64,000 nt of DNA from Saccharopolyspora sp. SCSIO 74807 (GCF_037023755.1 NZ_CP146100.1:5673501-5737500), one strand, 5' to 3'; positions 7,686-16,780 are shown, counted from the stretch's first letter. Numbers and translations: made by a program. Notes: generated by a model from the sequence alone, not told the origin.

Positions 7686-8560
7686 CGCAGACCCGCCGCG
7701 CGCAGCTTGTTGGCCATGAACTCGCGCGCGTGCTCGGCCAGGTCCGCGCTGTCGGACCACAGGTTCCGCCAGATCGCCAGGTCGTGCGACAAGCCCGGCG
7801 CCACCACCGCGGAGGAGAAGCTTTCGAACGTGATCGGCCCGGTGTAGCCGATGTCGGCCAGCGCGTGGAAGAACGCGGTGAAGTCCAGATGCCCGGAGCC
7901 GAGGTAGCCGCGGTGGTTCTCCCCGATGTGCACGTACCCGAGGCGGTCCCCGGCCCGTCGCACCGGCCGCGACAGATCGTCCTCTTCGATGTTCATGTGG
8001 TAGGTGTCCAGGTGCAGCTTGAGGTTGTCCGCACCCACCTCGTCGAGCAGCGCGAGGCCCTGCTCGGCGGTGTTGACCACGTTGCTCTCGTAGCGGTTGA
8101 CCACTTCGAGCCCGAGCGTGATCCCGGCGTCCGCGGCGACTCCGGCGACCCTGCCGAGCCCGGCCACGGCGTGCTCGCGCCCGCGCGGATCCAGCGGCCG
8201 GTCGTACTTGCCGAGCGCGCTGTAGAGGGCACCGGCGAAGTACTCCGCGCCGAGATCGCCCGCGATGCGCACGGAATCGGTCAGCAGCCGCTCGCCGCGC
8301 GCGGAGACCTCGGGGTCCGGCGAGGAGATGTCCGCGTCGAACGCCAGCCCGCGGGAGCACACCAGCGCCAGCCCGGTCTGCTCGGCGGCCTGCCTGGTGC
8401 GGATGACATCGATGGATTCGGTGTCGTGCAAGGAGATTTCCAGCAGGTCGTAGCGGGCGCGCGCGGTGGAGCGGATCGCGCCGAGCAGCGACTCGGGATC
8501 GGTGCCGCCCGCCCACACCAGCGCATGCACGCCGAGCGGGTTGCGGGGTGGTTCGGTCAC
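7682..8560 (-). CDS. Sugar phosphate isomerase/epimerase (tagatose 3-epimerase-like TIM barrel)
   Basis: A 292-residue TIM-barrel enzyme of the AP endonuclease 2/xylose isomerase-like family, closest in style to D-tagatose/D-allulose 3-epimerases. Visible metal-site and catalytic blocks are LGLEVVNRYESNVVN (first catalytic Glu), LHLDTYHMNIEE (Asp and His ligands), VHIGENHRGYLGSGHLDF and ITFESF (second Glu). It would use a divalent metal to epimerise a ketose or related sugar. First gene of the operon, with a promoter-like sequence at 8615-8643 and the ROK regulator divergently placed. Combined with a symporter and a kinase this is a complete uptake-epimerise-phosphorylate route for an unidentified sugar. 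Confidence 0.85.
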   Translation of the reverse strand: MTEPPRNPLGVHALVWAGGTDPESLLGAIRSTARARYDLLEISLHDTESIDVIRTRQAAEQTGLALVCSRGLAFDADISSPDPEVSARGERLLTDSVRIAGDLGAEYFAGALYSALGKYDRPLDPRGREHAVAGLGRVAGVAADAGITLGLEVVNRYESNVVNTAEQGLALLDEVGADNLKLHLDTYHMNIEEDDLSRPVRRAGDRLGYVHIGENHRGYLGSGHLDFTAFFHALADIGYTGPITFESFSSAVVAPGLSHDLAIWRNLWSDSADLAEHAREFMANKLRAAGLR

Positions 8561-8614
8561 GTTCGCCTCCTGCGGTCGGCGGTCCCGGGTCGCGGCCGGT
8601 CCCGGTCGAGGCAG

Positions 8615-8643
8615 AACCTAAACGACTTATGACTGATATTCAA
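8615..8643 (-). promoter_or_regulatory. Promoter of the epimerase-kinase-symporter operon
   Basis: On the minus strand TTGAAT (8638-8643) and TAGGTT (8615-8620) are separated by 17 bases, a good primary sigma factor promoter. It sits in an unusually AT-rich patch between the divergent epimerase and ROK genes, so the ROK protein probably binds here, though no perfect palindrome is visible. Confidence 0.55.
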
Positions 8644-8714
8644 GCAAAAGCAGCGCGTTCGGTGCGTTAAGCTCCGGCTGCCGAACGAGCGGGTCAGCAG
8701 CGGAAGGAGGCCGG

Positions 8715-9896
8715 ATGCCGCGCACCATCGATCGCGCCGCCGCGTCCGGGCCGGGCGCGATCCTGCACCTGATCCGCACCGACGCGGCCAGCACCCGCGC
8801 GCAGCTCATGCGCCGCACCGGCCTTTCCCGCTCGACCGTGGCGCAACGGCTCGACGCGCTGGTGCGCGCCGGCTACATCCGGGAGGTCACCGCCGAGGAG
8901 TCCACGGGCGGGCGCCCGGCCGGGATGTTCCGGCTCAACCGCGACGGCGGTGTGCTGCTCTCCGCCGCGATCGGCGGGCGGAGGCTGCACACCGCGATCA
9001 CCGACCTCGCCGCCACGCCGCTGGCCACGCGCTCGGCGCAGCGGGACGTGGGCGAGGGACCGGAGCCGGTGCTCGGGACGGTCGCGGAGCAGTTCCGGGA
9101 GATGCTGGGCGGACTCGGCCACGGCGGCGACGCGGTGCGGGGCATCGGCATCGGGGTGCCCGGGCCGGTCGAGTTCGCGGCGGGTCGCGTGGTGTCCCCG
9201 CCGATCATGACCGGCTGGGACGGCTACCAGGTGTCGCGGTTCTTCGCTCCCGAGTACGACTGCCCTGTCACCGTGGACAACGACGTGAACTGCATGGCGC
9301 TCGGCGAGCACCGCCTGAGCTGGCCCGGCGAACCGCACCTGCTGATGATCAAGGCGAGCACCGGCATCGGCTCCGGCCTGGTGCTCGGGGGTGCGGTGCA
9401 CCGCGGTGCGCAGGGCTCGGCAGGCGACCTCGGGCACACCCCGGCGCGCGAGCCCGGTTCGGCGCCGTGCCGGTGCGGGAACCGAGGTTGCGTCGAGGCT
9501 TACGCGGGCGGCTGGGCGCTGGTGCGCGACCTGCGCGAACTCGGCAAGGACGTGCACACCGCGGAGGACGTCGCCGCGCTGGCCCGCACCGGCGACCTCG
9601 AAGCGCGGCAGGCGATCCGGACCGCGGGCCGGGTGCTGGGGCAAGCCGTCGCCGACGCGGTGAACCTGCTGAACCCGTCGGTCGTCGCGATCGGCGGCGC
9701 GCTGGCCGAGGCCGAGGAGCACCTGCTGGCCGGCGTCCGCGAGGTCGTCCACCAGTGCGCCACCCCGCTGGCCACGCGCGACCTGCGGATCGTGCGCGGG
9801 CCGCTGGGCGGGGACGCCGGCATCGCCGGCACCGGCTGCATGATCGCCGACGAGCTGTTCTCCCGGGAGTCGGTCGACCGGGTCGTGCTCGGCTGA
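8715..9896 (+). CDS. ROK-family transcriptional regulator
   Basis: A 393-residue NagC/XylR-type repressor. An N-terminal winged helix-turn-helix (about residues 25-65; TRAQLMRRTGLSRSTVAQRL) is fused to a ROK sugar-binding domain. The zinc motif CRCGNRGCVEAY is intact. The residue before the conserved GH of the sugar/zinc-binding ExGH motif is carried by GDLGH, so Asp replaces the Glu common in ROK glucokinases; this fits a sensor rather than an enzyme. The ATG at 8715 has a strong ribosome site, GGAAGGAGG. It is divergent from the epimerase-kinase-symporter operon and is its likely regulator; the effector is probably the operon's sugar. Confidence 0.88.
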   Translation: MPRTIDRAAASGPGAILHLIRTDAASTRAQLMRRTGLSRSTVAQRLDALVRAGYIREVTAEESTGGRPAGMFRLNRDGGVLLSAAIGGRRLHTAITDLAATPLATRSAQRDVGEGPEPVLGTVAEQFREMLGGLGHGGDAVRGIGIGVPGPVEFAAGRVVSPPIMTGWDGYQVSRFFAPEYDCPVTVDNDVNCMALGEHRLSWPGEPHLLMIKASTGIGSGLVLGGAVHRGAQGSAGDLGHTPAREPGSAPCRCGNRGCVEAYAGGWALVRDLRELGKDVHTAEDVAALARTGDLEARQAIRTAGRVLGQAVADAVNLLNPSVVAIGGALAEAEEHLLAGVREVVHQCATPLATRDLRIVRGPLGGDAGIAGTGCMIADELFSRESVDRVVLG

Positions 9897-10137
9897 GATG
9901 CTCTGCGCCTGATCGGACGCCGCGGGTGCACGCGCCGGCACCGGGACCGACCACAGCGGACGGAACTAGCAGCACCGCTGCGATGGCGTCCGGTACCGAG
10001 CTTGGTCGCCGGGTATCCAAGTCTTTTGTGGACTCACCCGGAACTGCTGTTTCCCAGTGCCCGCGGCGCCCGCATAAGGTCGCTCGCGGAGTCGGAAAAG
10101 CGGCTCTGATCAGCATTGACGCCTGAAGGGAGCGGCT

Positions 10138-10893
10138 ATGGCCGAGCGGGATCTGCAAGGCAAAGTAGCGCTGATCGGCGGCGGCGCCAAGAACCTCGGC
10201 AGCCTGGTGGCGACCACGCTGGCCGCCGCGGGCGCGCGGATCGTCGTGCACTACCACAGCGAATCCTCCGCCGACGACGCGGAAAAGACCGTGCAGGCGG
10301 TCAAGAACGCCGGGACCGACGCGGTCGCCGTGCAGGGTGACCTGACTCGGGTCAGCGAGGTGCGGCGGTTGTTCGACACCGCGGTGGACGCCTTCGGCGG
10401 CGTCGACGTCGCGGTGAACACGACCGGGATGGTGCTGCGCAAGCCGATCCTGGAGACCAGCGAAGAAGAGTACGACCGGATGTTCGGCATCAACGCCAAG
10501 GCGGCGTACTTCTTCATCCAGGAAGCCGGGCGCCGGATCAACGACAACGGCAAGATCATCAGCCTGGGGACTTCGCTGCTGGCGGCGTTCACCGACGGCT
10601 ACTCCACCTACGCGGGCGGGAAGGCTCCGCTGGAGCACTTCACCCGCGCGGCCGCCAAGGAGTTCGCCGACCGGGGCATCTCGGTGAACACCGTGGCTCC
10701 CGGGCCGATGGACACCCCGTTCTTCTACCCGCAGGAAACGCCGGAGCGGGTCGAGTTCCACAAGTCGCAGGGGCTCGGCAACCAGCTCACCCAGATCGAG
10801 GACATCGCCCCGATCATCGAGTTCCTGGCCACCGAGGGCTGGTGGTTCACCGGCCAGACGCTGTTCCCCAACGGCGGCTACACCACTCGGTGA
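10138..10893 (+). CDS. SDR-family NAD(P)-dependent oxidoreductase
   Basis: A 251-residue classical short-chain dehydrogenase/reductase. The cofactor motif is modified from TGxxxGxG to GGGAKNLGS (residues 15-23), and the following strand RIVVHYHS suggests NADP(H) preference is uncertain. The catalytic Ser lies in ISLGTS, and the YxxxK pair is YAGGK near residues 157-161. The late motif VAPGPMDTPFFY is also typical. It would oxidise an alcohol or reduce a ketone of unknown identity. The ATG at 10138 follows a GAAGGGAGCGGCT site. The LysR gene 97 bases downstream in the same direction may regulate it. About 240 bases upstream contain no recognised element. Confidence 0.85.
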   Translation: MAERDLQGKVALIGGGAKNLGSLVATTLAAAGARIVVHYHSESSADDAEKTVQAVKNAGTDAVAVQGDLTRVSEVRRLFDTAVDAFGGVDVAVNTTGMVLRKPILETSEEEYDRMFGINAKAAYFFIQEAGRRINDNGKIISLGTSLLAAFTDGYSTYAGGKAPLEHFTRAAAKEFADRGISVNTVAPGPMDTPFFYPQETPERVEFHKSQGLGNQLTQIEDIAPIIEFLATEGWWFTGQTLFPNGGYTTR

Positions 10894-10990
10894 GCTCGCG
10901 AGCGGGGCGGCGGATGTTCGGGGAGCCACCCGCCGCCCCGCGTTTCGCGGCCGGGATGATGGTCCGGCGCGGCGAAAGGGGGAAGCACCG

Positions 10991-11860
10991 GTGGACCTGC
11001 ACAAGCTGGAACATCTCGTTGCGGTCGCGGAGGAAGGCGGTTTCACCCGCGCCGCCGCGAAGCTGCACATCTCCCAGCAGGCGCTGTCCACCTCGATCCG
11101 CGCCCTGGAACGCGAAGTCGGGGTCGATCTGCTGAGCCGGAACCACGGCGGAGTCACGGTGCTGCCCGCCGGACAGGCGTTGCTCGACGACGCGCGGGTG
11201 CTGCGCGGCGTGGCGCGTTCGGCGCTGCAGCGCGCCCGGCGCATCGGCCGCGGCGAGACCGAACTGCTGCGCATCGGGCACACCCCGGCCGTCACCGGCG
11301 ACGAGATCACCGCCCTGCTGCGCAGGGCGCACGACGCCAGACCCGAGTTGGGCACGCAGGTCAACCAGCGCTATCCGGAGGAGTTGACCGGCAACTTGCT
11401 CGCGGGCGAGCTCGATCTGGGACTGTGCCGGGCGATGATTCCGGCGCACGGGCTCACGCGCACCACTCTCATCCAGCAGCGGCTGCACCTTGCCGTGGAC
11501 GCGGGGCACCGCTTCGCCGGGCGCGAGCGGGTCGAGCTGTCCGAGCTAGACGCGGAACAGATCGTGGTGTGGGGCCGTCCCGGGCAGTCCGCGTACACGG
11601 ATCTGCTGATCGAGCACTGCAGGCGGGCCGGTTTCGAACCCCGGATGCATCGAAACCCGATCCAGGGCACGCCGCCGGTGACCGCCGTGCTCGGCACCGA
11701 CCACGTCGCGTTCGTCACCGCACCGCTGGGATCGGCCGCGGACGGGCAGGTCCGGGTGGTCGAGGTGCAGCCCGCCGCGCACGTGCCGGTGCAGGCGATT
11801 TGGCCGCAGCACACCTCTTCCGACGCCCGCGACGCCTTCCTCGACGCTTTCGCCGAGTGA
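10991..11860 (+). CDS. LysR-family transcriptional regulator
   Basis: A 289-residue LysR-type regulator. The N-terminal winged HTH is clear (MDLHKLEHLVAVAEEGGF, then TRAAAKLHISQQALSTSIRALE at residues 17-38), followed by a linker helix and a periplasmic-binding-protein-like effector domain. The GTG at 10991 is preceded by GAAAGGGGGAAG. Unlike most LysR genes it is not divergent from a target but follows the SDR gene in the same direction, so possible targets are its own transcript, the SDR gene or something outside. It converges with the flavin monooxygenase gene. Confidence 0.87.
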   Translation: MDLHKLEHLVAVAEEGGFTRAAAKLHISQQALSTSIRALEREVGVDLLSRNHGGVTVLPAGQALLDDARVLRGVARSALQRARRIGRGETELLRIGHTPAVTGDEITALLRRAHDARPELGTQVNQRYPEELTGNLLAGELDLGLCRAMIPAHGLTRTTLIQQRLHLAVDAGHRFAGRERVELSELDAEQIVVWGRPGQSAYTDLLIEHCRRAGFEPRMHRNPIQGTPPVTAVLGTDHVAFVTAPLGSAADGQVRVVEVQPAAHVPVQAIWPQHTSSDARDAFLDAFAE

Positions 11861-11905
11861 CCCGCCGTCCTTTCCGGACTGATCGGGCTCTTCCGGAACG
11901 GCGGG
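11861..11905. terminator. Inverted repeat between convergent genes, probable bidirectional terminator
   Basis: CCCGCCG and TTCCGGA (11861-11867, 11872-11878) are mirrored by TCCGGAA and CGGCGGG (11892-11905). The resulting long hairpin begins at the LysR stop codon, without a clear T-tract. Its place between two convergent genes supports a terminator role. Confidence 0.5.
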
Positions 11906-11974
11906 AACTTCACCCCGACAACTCGGCCGACGGAGCTCTTCACGTGCGGGCCGCGACGACGGTGCGGGAGTCCC

Positions 11975-13162
11975 TCACCCCGGAAGTCGCGGGGGGATCC
12001 CGGCGTCGTGGGAGTGGATCCACGACAGCATCGCGGGCAGTTCTGAGTTCAGGGCGCGGTCGCGGGCTTCGCGGCGCGGACCGTCCGGCAGGTGCAGCAG
12101 CTCCGAGGCGACCCACGAGCTGCGTTGCACATTGCGGGTGCGCGCACGGCGAACCCGTTCGTAGGCGGCCAGCGCCGCGGTCCGGTCGGTGTGCCCGGCG
12201 AGCAGGTCGGCGAGCGCGATCGCGTCCTCGATCGTCTGGTTCGCGCCCTGCCCGTGGTGCGGCAGCATCGCGTGCGCCGCATCGCCGAGCAGCGTGATCC
12301 GGCCGCGGCTCCACCGCCCCAGCGGTTCTTGCCCGAACAGCGCCCAGCGCTGGTGCAGCGTGGTGGCGGTGACCATCTCGACGACACCGGGGTGCCAGCC
12401 CGCGAAGAACTCGGCGATCTCCGCTCGGGACGTGGCCATGGTCCAGGTCGGCGAGGTCCACTCGTGCGGCGCGTCCACCACGGCGAGGAAGTTGACCACG
12501 GAACCGTCGCCGATCGGGTAGTGCAGCACGTGCGCGCCCGGTCCGGTCCAGTACTGGATCGCGCCCGGGTCCGGCAGCTGCGGCATCTCCGAAACCGGGA
12601 TGAGACCGCGGAATCCGCTGGTGCCGGAGTAGACGGCCGGGTCCTCGGTGGTCACGAGACTCCGCACCTGCGAGTGCACGCCGTCCGCTCCGACGACCAG
12701 GTCCGCCTCGGACGTGCTGCCGTCGGCGAAGGTCAACCCGACCTTGTCGGCGCCCGGCGTCAGCTCGGTGATCCGGCTGCCCAGCCGCACCTGCTGCGGC
12801 CCGCAGGCTCCGGCGAGAACGCGCTGCAGGTCGGCGCGGTGGATCCCGTAGAAGGGCGCGCCGAAGCGGCGTTCGTAATCCTTCCCCGCCGGATGCGCGG
12901 CCAGCCGCCTGCCGTCCTGCCAGTGCCGGTAGATCAGCTCGGTCGGTTCCGCCGAGCACTCCGCGAGCTGATCGCCCACGCCGAGCCGCCGCAGCAGCTT
13001 CGTCCCGTTCGCCGACAACGCGACCGCGGCGCCGACTTCGCGCAGCTCGGGCGCCTGCTCGTGCACCTCGGCGCGGATTCCGCGCCCGCGCAGCGCCATG
13101 GCCAGGGTCAGGCCGCCGATGCCGCCTCCGACGATGGCGACCTGCGGCTCGTGCTCCGTCAC
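11975..13162 (-). CDS. FAD-dependent aromatic-type monooxygenase (PHBH-like)
   Basis: A 395-residue group A flavin monooxygenase, similar in layout to salicylate and 3-hydroxybenzoate 6-hydroxylases. The Rossmann motif GGGIGG is near residue 12, the FAD/NAD(P)H DG motif is VVGADGVHSQVR near residues 156-167, and the GD motif is LLGDAAHAMLPHHGQGANQ near residues 285-303. It should hydroxylate an aromatic or related substrate using NAD(P)H and O2. The GTG at 13162 has AGGGAGG five bases upstream. Two perfect palindromes around a good promoter (13180-13236) show it is tightly repressed, yet no TetR gene is adjacent. The substrate is unknown. Confidence 0.86.
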   Translation of the reverse strand: MTEHEPQVAIVGGGIGGLTLAMALRGRGIRAEVHEQAPELREVGAAVALSANGTKLLRRLGVGDQLAECSAEPTELIYRHWQDGRRLAAHPAGKDYERRFGAPFYGIHRADLQRVLAGACGPQQVRLGSRITELTPGADKVGLTFADGSTSEADLVVGADGVHSQVRSLVTTEDPAVYSGTSGFRGLIPVSEMPQLPDPGAIQYWTGPGAHVLHYPIGDGSVVNFLAVVDAPHEWTSPTWTMATSRAEIAEFFAGWHPGVVEMVTATTLHQRWALFGQEPLGRWSRGRITLLGDAAHAMLPHHGQGANQTIEDAIALADLLAGHTDRTAALAAYERVRRARTRNVQRSSWVASELLHLPDGPRREARDRALNSELPAMLSWIHSHDAGIPPRLPG

Positions 13163-13179
13163 CTCGACCTCCCTGATCT

Positions 13180-13236
13180 TGTACCGACCGGTACATCGAC
13201 AGGGCCGACAGTAGATGTACCGATCGGTACGGTCAA
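13180..13236 (-). promoter_or_regulatory. Promoter with two TetR-type palindromic operators
   Basis: TTGACC (13231-13236) and TACTGT (13208-13213) are spaced 17 bases apart and drive the flavin monooxygenase. Operator 1, a palindrome built on GTACCGATCGGTAC (13217-13230), fills the spacer. Operator 2, TGTACCGACCGGTACA (13180-13195), lies downstream of the start site. Centres are 36 bp apart. Both are near-perfect and nearly identical, typical of TetR-family binding. Confidence 0.8.
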
Positions 13237-13844
13237 GGTCCGGCTCCGCTCCCCGAACAGCAGGATCGATCCGGGTCGGCGGACCGTTCGCCCGCTCTCA
13301 CCGGTCGAGCGGTCCGCTCACTCCGCACGCGCCCCCGGCGGGTGCGCTGGAAGACCCAGAGGCGCAGCAGCGCGAATCGGCTGACGCCGCCGAACACGCT
13401 CATCGCGGCGACCGCCGCGGCCTCGGCGACGCTGCCGGGATCGTCGTCGGCCAGATGCAGCAGGGCCAGCGCAACTGTGCTGGACACGCAATAGAAAGCG
13501 AGCGTCGCCGCGCTCTGCAGGTGCAGCCGCAGCCTGTGCACCGGCATACCGGTGAACACCATGCGGCGGTGCACCGCGGTGGACCCGAGCGTCGTGAGCA
13601 GCAGCGACAGCAGGTTCGCGGGTCCGGTGTCGAGGATGTTGCGCAGCAACAGGTACAGCACCGCGTTGATCCCGGTGGTCAGGCCGCCGACCCCGGTGAA
13701 CAGCACGGCCTGCGCCACCGCACCGCGCCGCTTCGGCGCGGTGCGCCGCAGCCGGACCATCCACTGCGGACACCAGCCGTCGGTCAACGCGAAAGCCTCC
13801 CCCGTCTTCATCCGACCCGCCGTTCGCACCGCCGGTCGTCGCAT
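13233..13844 (-). CDS. GtrA-like membrane protein
   Basis: A four-helix GtrA-type membrane protein (about 203 residues if started at ATG 13844, 192 from ATG 13811). GtrA proteins are thought to help flip or transfer polyprenyl-linked sugars in cell-surface glycan synthesis. Typical features are the first helix FTGVGGLTTGINAVLYLLLR, the middle helices with FYCVSSTVALALL, and the final SRFALLRLWVFQR motif. The C-terminal tail is Arg- and Ser-rich and overlaps the -35 element of the monooxygenase promoter. No glycosyltransferase gene is adjacent, so its glycan partner is unknown. Start choice is uncertain: 13811 has GGCGGG upstream. Confidence 0.75.
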   Translation of the reverse strand: MRRPAVRTAGRMKTGEAFALTDGWCPQWMVRLRRTAPKRRGAVAQAVLFTGVGGLTTGINAVLYLLLRNILDTGPANLLSLLLTTLGSTAVHRRMVFTGMPVHRLRLHLQSAATLAFYCVSSTVALALLHLADDDPGSVAEAAAVAAMSVFGGVSRFALLRLWVFQRTRRGRVRSERTARPVRAGERSADPDRSCCSGSGAGP

Positions 13845-14138
13845 CTCGACACTAGATCGGGAGTGCGCTAGACCCCTGGACAGAAGCCGGGCACGAGCTG
13901 GGTACCGACGTGTAGCCCGAGCAGGGCGATGACCTGCGACGATTCGGGCGAATCCGGCTGGGTCCGCGCCGCCGGAGCGAACATCCGCTCGGGAAATCCC
14001 TCGTGAGACGTTGCGCACCAAGATCGTCCACCAGGCCCGGCGGGCGGCGGCGAGGTGCGACGACCGGGGACGATCTCAGGTAGGAGTGGACGGAGCGGGC
14101 GCGTGAGCGCCGACCGGAGATCGTGCGAGGAGGCCGCC

Positions 14139-16394
14139 ATGACCACGTCAAGTGCCGAGGAGTTCCACAGCACGGCGCTGACGCTCGACGAGAAGATCGC
14201 GCTGCTGGACGGCTCGGACTTCTGGCACACCGAATCACTCCCCCGCCTCGGCATCCCGTCGATCACGCTCACCGACGGCCCGCACGGCCTGCGCAAGCAG
14301 CCCGAAGGCGGCGACCACCTGGGCATCGGCGACAGCGTGCCCGCCACCTGCTTCCCCACCGCGGCCGCGCTGGCCTGCTCCTGGGACGTGGACCTGCTCG
14401 GCCGGGTAGGTGCGGCGCTGGGCCGGGAATGCCGCGCCGAAGGGGTTTCGGTGCTGCTCGGCCCGGGCGTGAACATGAAGCGGACGCCGTTGTGCGGGCG
14501 GAACTTCGAGTACTTCGCCGAGGATCCGCTGCTGGCCGGGCACCTGGCGGCCGCCCTGGTCGAAGGCGTGCAGGCGCAGGGCGTGGGCACCTCGCTGAAG
14601 CACTTCGCGGTGAACAACCAGGAGACCGAGCGGATGTCGATCTCCGCGGAGGTCGACGAGCGCACCCTGCGCGAGATCTACCTCACCGCGTTCGAGCACG
14701 TGGTCACCACGGCCCGCCCGTGGACGGTGATGTCCTCCTACAACCGGATCAACGGCGTCTACGCCTCCGAGAACCGGTGGCTGCTGACCGACCTGCTGCG
14801 CGGCGAGTGGGGATTCGACGGGCTCGTGGTCTCCGACTGGGGCGCGGTCAGCAGCCGCGACGACGCGCTGCGGGCCGGACTCGACCTGGAAATGCCGACT
14901 TCCGGCGGACTGGGCGGCGCGGTGGTGCGCAACGCCTACGAGGCGGGCACTGTCAGCGAGGACGAGATCGACCTCGCCGTGCAGCGCCTGCTACGGCTCG
15001 TCGAGCGCACGCGACCGGCGCTGCGCGAGGGCGGCGAGTACGACTCCGGCGAACACCACGCCTTGGCCCGGGAAGCCGCCGCGGGCAGCGCCGTGCTGCT
15101 CAAGAACGACGACGGAATCCTTCCGCTGCAAGGTGATTCCACGGTCGCGGTGCTCGGCGAACTGGCCCGGGCGCCGCGCTACCAGGGCGCCGGGAGCTCC
15201 CAGGTGGTGCCGACCCGGCTGGACGACGCGCTCAGCGCACTGCGCGCGGCGCTGCCCGGCGAGGTGCCGTTCGCACCCGGCTATTCCGTCGATTCCGGCA
15301 GCTCCGACGGCATCGCCGAGGCGGTCGAGGTGGCCGCGCGCGCCGATGTCGCCGTGCTGTTCCTCGGCCTGCCGCCGGACGCGGAGTCCGAAGGCTTCGA
15401 CCGCGATCACCTGGACCTGCCAGCCGAGCAGCTCGAACTGCTGCACGCGGTAGCCGAGGTGCAGGAGCGGATCGTGGTGGTGCTCGCAGGCGGCTCGGTC
15501 GTGACGGTCGATCCGTGGCAGCAGCACGCCAAGGCGCTGCTGCACGGCTGGCTGCCCGGCCAAGCGGGCGGTGCCGCGCTGGCCGACGTGCTCACCGGCG
15601 CGGTCACCCCGTCCGGCAAGCTCGCCGAGACGATCCCGGTGCGCTACGCCGACACTCCCGCGTTCGGCAACTTCCCCGGAGAGTTCGACGCGGTCCGCTA
15701 CGGCGAGGGGCCGCTGATCGGCTACCGCTGGTACGACGCGCGCGGGCTCGACGTGAGCTACCCGTTCGGCCACGGCCTGTCCTACACCTCGTTCGAATAC
15801 CGCGACCTGGACGTGCGGATCCTCGACGACGGTCCGGAACCGAGCGTGCGCGTGGAGTTCACCGTCGCCAACACCGGCGGCCGGGCGGGCTCCGAGGTCG
15901 CCCAGCTCTACGTCGGCGACCCGGTCTCCGCCGCGCAGCGGCCGGAGCAGGAGCTCAAGGCGTTCCGCAAGGTCGCGTTGGAACCCGGTGCGAGCCAACG
16001 GGTTTCGCTCGAACTCGGCAGCCGCGCGTTCGCCTACTGGCACACCTCGATGGGCCGGTGGGTCGTGGAAGGCGGCGAGTTCGTGCTGCACGCGGGCGCT
16101 TCCTCCCGGGACATCCGGCTGCGCACGACCATCGAGTTGACCGGCGAAACCGTGCGGGGCGTGCCGACTCCGGGCTCGGAGCTCGGCACCTGGCTGGACC
16201 ACCCGGTGCTCGGCCCGCGGCTGCTGTCCGCGCTGGGCGGCGGCGGAATGATGGGCGAGCTGGTCTCCGATCCGCAGCTGATCAAGCTCGTGCGGGCGAT
16301 CCCGGCCGAGCGGATGACCCGCTTCCCGGGAGTTCCCGTCACCGCGGAGATGTTGCACGAGTGGTCGGCCGAGGCGCGCAGTTCCCCGGCGTGA
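14139..16394 (+). CDS. Glycoside hydrolase family 3 beta-glycosidase (probable beta-glucosidase)
   Basis: A 751-residue GH3 enzyme that hydrolyses beta-linked glucosides or xylosides. It has the full three-domain layout: the GH3 N-terminal TIM barrel with LTDGPHGLRKQ and the nucleophile Asp at about residue 233 in VVSDWGA; the GH3 C-terminal sandwich with the ESEGFDRDHLDLP acid/base loop; and a C-terminal fibronectin III-like domain ending near ASSRDIRLRT. KHFAVNNQETER is the conserved substrate-binding KHF(A/V)xNNQE block. No signal peptide, so it probably acts inside the cell on imported disaccharides. The ATG at 14139 has GAGGAGG five bases upstream. No transporter or regulator is adjacent. 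Confidence 0.9.
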   Translation: MTTSSAEEFHSTALTLDEKIALLDGSDFWHTESLPRLGIPSITLTDGPHGLRKQPEGGDHLGIGDSVPATCFPTAAALACSWDVDLLGRVGAALGRECRAEGVSVLLGPGVNMKRTPLCGRNFEYFAEDPLLAGHLAAALVEGVQAQGVGTSLKHFAVNNQETERMSISAEVDERTLREIYLTAFEHVVTTARPWTVMSSYNRINGVYASENRWLLTDLLRGEWGFDGLVVSDWGAVSSRDDALRAGLDLEMPTSGGLGGAVVRNAYEAGTVSEDEIDLAVQRLLRLVERTRPALREGGEYDSGEHHALAREAAAGSAVLLKNDDGILPLQGDSTVAVLGELARAPRYQGAGSSQVVPTRLDDALSALRAALPGEVPFAPGYSVDSGSSDGIAEAVEVAARADVAVLFLGLPPDAESEGFDRDHLDLPAEQLELLHAVAEVQERIVVVLAGGSVVTVDPWQQHAKALLHGWLPGQAGGAALADVLTGAVTPSGKLAETIPVRYADTPAFGNFPGEFDAVRYGEGPLIGYRWYDARGLDVSYPFGHGLSYTSFEYRDLDVRILDDGPEPSVRVEFTVANTGGRAGSEVAQLYVGDPVSAAQRPEQELKAFRKVALEPGASQRVSLELGSRAFAYWHTSMGRWVVEGGEFVLHAGASSRDIRLRTTIELTGETVRGVPTPGSELGTWLDHPVLGPRLLSALGGGGMMGELVSDPQLIKLVRAIPAERMTRFPGVPVTAEMLHEWSAEARSSPA

Positions 16395-16457
16395 CGGGGA
16401 ACTCTTCCGGGCGGCCCGCTGCGAAGATCGGCTTCCGGTGGCTGCACACTGGGTGGC

Positions 16458-16670
16458 GTGGAGGAGAAGTTGGACAACGCGCGCCCACAGCTGACCGCGG
16501 CAGTGTGCGCCCACGTGGGAATCGGAGCCGACGACTCGGTGGCGCGGGCCGCCCGGGACCGGCTGGGCAATGCGCTGGCGAACTACCGGCGGCGCGCCTC
16601 GAACGGCCAGCACGGCCAGCCGATGGAGGACCGCCTGCTGCCCGGCGACGGGGACTTCAAGCTCAGCTGA
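16458..16670 (+). CDS. Small hypothetical protein
   Basis: A 70-residue frame beginning at GTG 16458 (starts MEEKLDNARPQL, ends LLPGDGDFKLS). No recognised domain; it contains one likely helix (residues 22-45) and no membrane segment or signal peptide. The start lies seven bases after CACACT, a common pattern for leaderless actinobacterial genes, and third-position GC is high, which supports coding. It is followed 110 bases later by the convergent ArsB gene. The reality of the gene is moderately supported only. Confidence 0.45.
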   Translation: MEEKLDNARPQLTAAVCAHVGIGADDSVARAARDRLGNALANYRRRASNGQHGQPMEDRLLPGDGDFKLS

Positions 16671-16780
16671 GCGAGCGGCGCGCTGCCGCGGGTTCTGCTT
16701 GAGAAGTAGCGGCAACCGCTTGCGGCGCCCGGGGACTCAGCCGGACAACCGGCGGGTTCTCAGGTGTCTATGACCCCTAC

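Noticed and set aside
13868-14138. Possible gene remnant upstream of the GH3 gene ending in LLGLHVGTQLVPGF
   Set aside because: Reads as an antisense continuation of a frame in the GH3 gene; no start or domain supports it.
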